A stretch of 33,616 bases of DNA from Gammaproteobacteria bacterium (GTDB lineage Bacteria > Pseudomonadota > Gammaproteobacteria > Pseudomonadales > Pseudohongiellaceae), in NCBI GenBank assembly GCA_002731775.1, contig PCCP01000097.1, positions 1 to 33,616 on the forward strand, in the 5' to 3' direction. Numbering within the stretch: position 1 is the stretch's first letter; every line of letters starts with the position of its first letter. Positions 33,535 through 33,616 of the stretch are shown piece by piece. Both the position numbers and the translations under genes were made by a program. The notes under the pieces were generated by a model, which ran no database searches, was not told where the DNA came from, and saw only the letters and a list, made by a program, of their open reading frames with translations.

Positions 33535-33616
33535 CTGAAGCCGGAAAATTTTCGGCTGCTGGAGCAGAAGCACCAGGTTTTCCAGAAGCTGGGTATTCAT
33601 GCCGAAAGCTGGCTAC
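33535..33616 (+). CDS. Start of a possible gene cut by the window edge
   Basis: A frame open to the window end reads ENFRLLEQKHQVFQKLG and HAESWL, which looks like a helical coding sequence, not chance. No ATG lies in this frame; CTG at 33535 would be the first usable codon, so it could also be a decayed or incomplete N-terminus. Another frame with ATG at 33531 is Ala/Gly-rich and less convincing. No family is recognised from 27 codons. Confidence 0.3.
   Translation, partial: MKPENFRLLEQKHQVFQKLGIHAESWL

Overview
This window looks like a chromosomal segment of a gammaproteobacterium, probably a marine, heterotrophic and respiratory one. The evidence is the block nnr-tsaE-amiB-mutL-miaA-hfq-hflX-hflK-hflC-(DUF2065)-hisZ-purA at 18.8-32.4 kb. 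That gene order is typical of Pseudomonas-like and Cellvibrio-like gammaproteobacteria, and the proteins are close in length and motif to their E. coli and Pseudomonas counterparts. The genus cannot be named from the sequence alone.

Left part (1-14.7 kb) is accessory and partly decayed. It opens with a perfect 8-bp tandem repeat, half of a REP-like palindrome and a wrecked PQQ-dependent dehydrogenase gene. An exported DUF305 + LVIVD-propeller fusion protein follows, and its 3' end abuts a complete 20-bp-stem palindrome. On the minus strand is a two-subunit molybdenum hydroxylase (2Fe-2S subunit and Tat-exported molybdopterin subunit). It is divergent from an iron-type alcohol dehydrogenase that lacks one canonical metal ligand. 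After a gap with a nested hairpin come a small lipoprotein, a good terminator, a second gene remnant, a TPR protein and a DUF481 outer-membrane protein (the last two on the minus strand). A plus-strand run follows: sixA, a lipoprotein cytochrome c, a ChaN-like protein, a DUF4159 protein and an exported tandem VOC protein. Most of these products carry signal peptides, so this part mainly encodes envelope functions.

Middle part (14.7-18.4 kb): aceE (pyruvate dehydrogenase E1) lies on the minus strand behind a small exported DUF2059 protein, and no aceF lies beside it. The conserved AceE N-terminus extends upstream of the first ATG to an ATT codon that overlaps the DUF2059 stop as TGATT and has a well-placed Shine-Dalgarno. 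The 429-bp gap between the DUF2059 gene and a MarR-type regulator holds a promoter-like site with an overlapping palindrome, a 29-codon Trp-rich ORF and clustered inverted repeats.

Right part (18.4-33.6 kb): MarR, nnr and tsaE are chained by 4-bp ATGA overlaps. Cell-wall (amiB), mismatch-repair (mutL), tRNA-modification (miaA), RNA-chaperone (hfq), ribosome-rescue GTPase (hflX), FtsH-modulating (hflK/hflC), histidine (hisZ) and purine (purA) genes follow. A Mak-type ROK sugar kinase converges on purA. The window ends just inside a possible further plus-strand gene.

No tRNA, rRNA, CRISPR array, insertion sequence or prophage was recognised. No clear new multi-gene system was found. The best leads are the non-canonical aceE start, the DUF305-LVIVD fusion beside REP-like palindromes, and the exported cytochrome/ChaN/DUF4159/VOC cluster.
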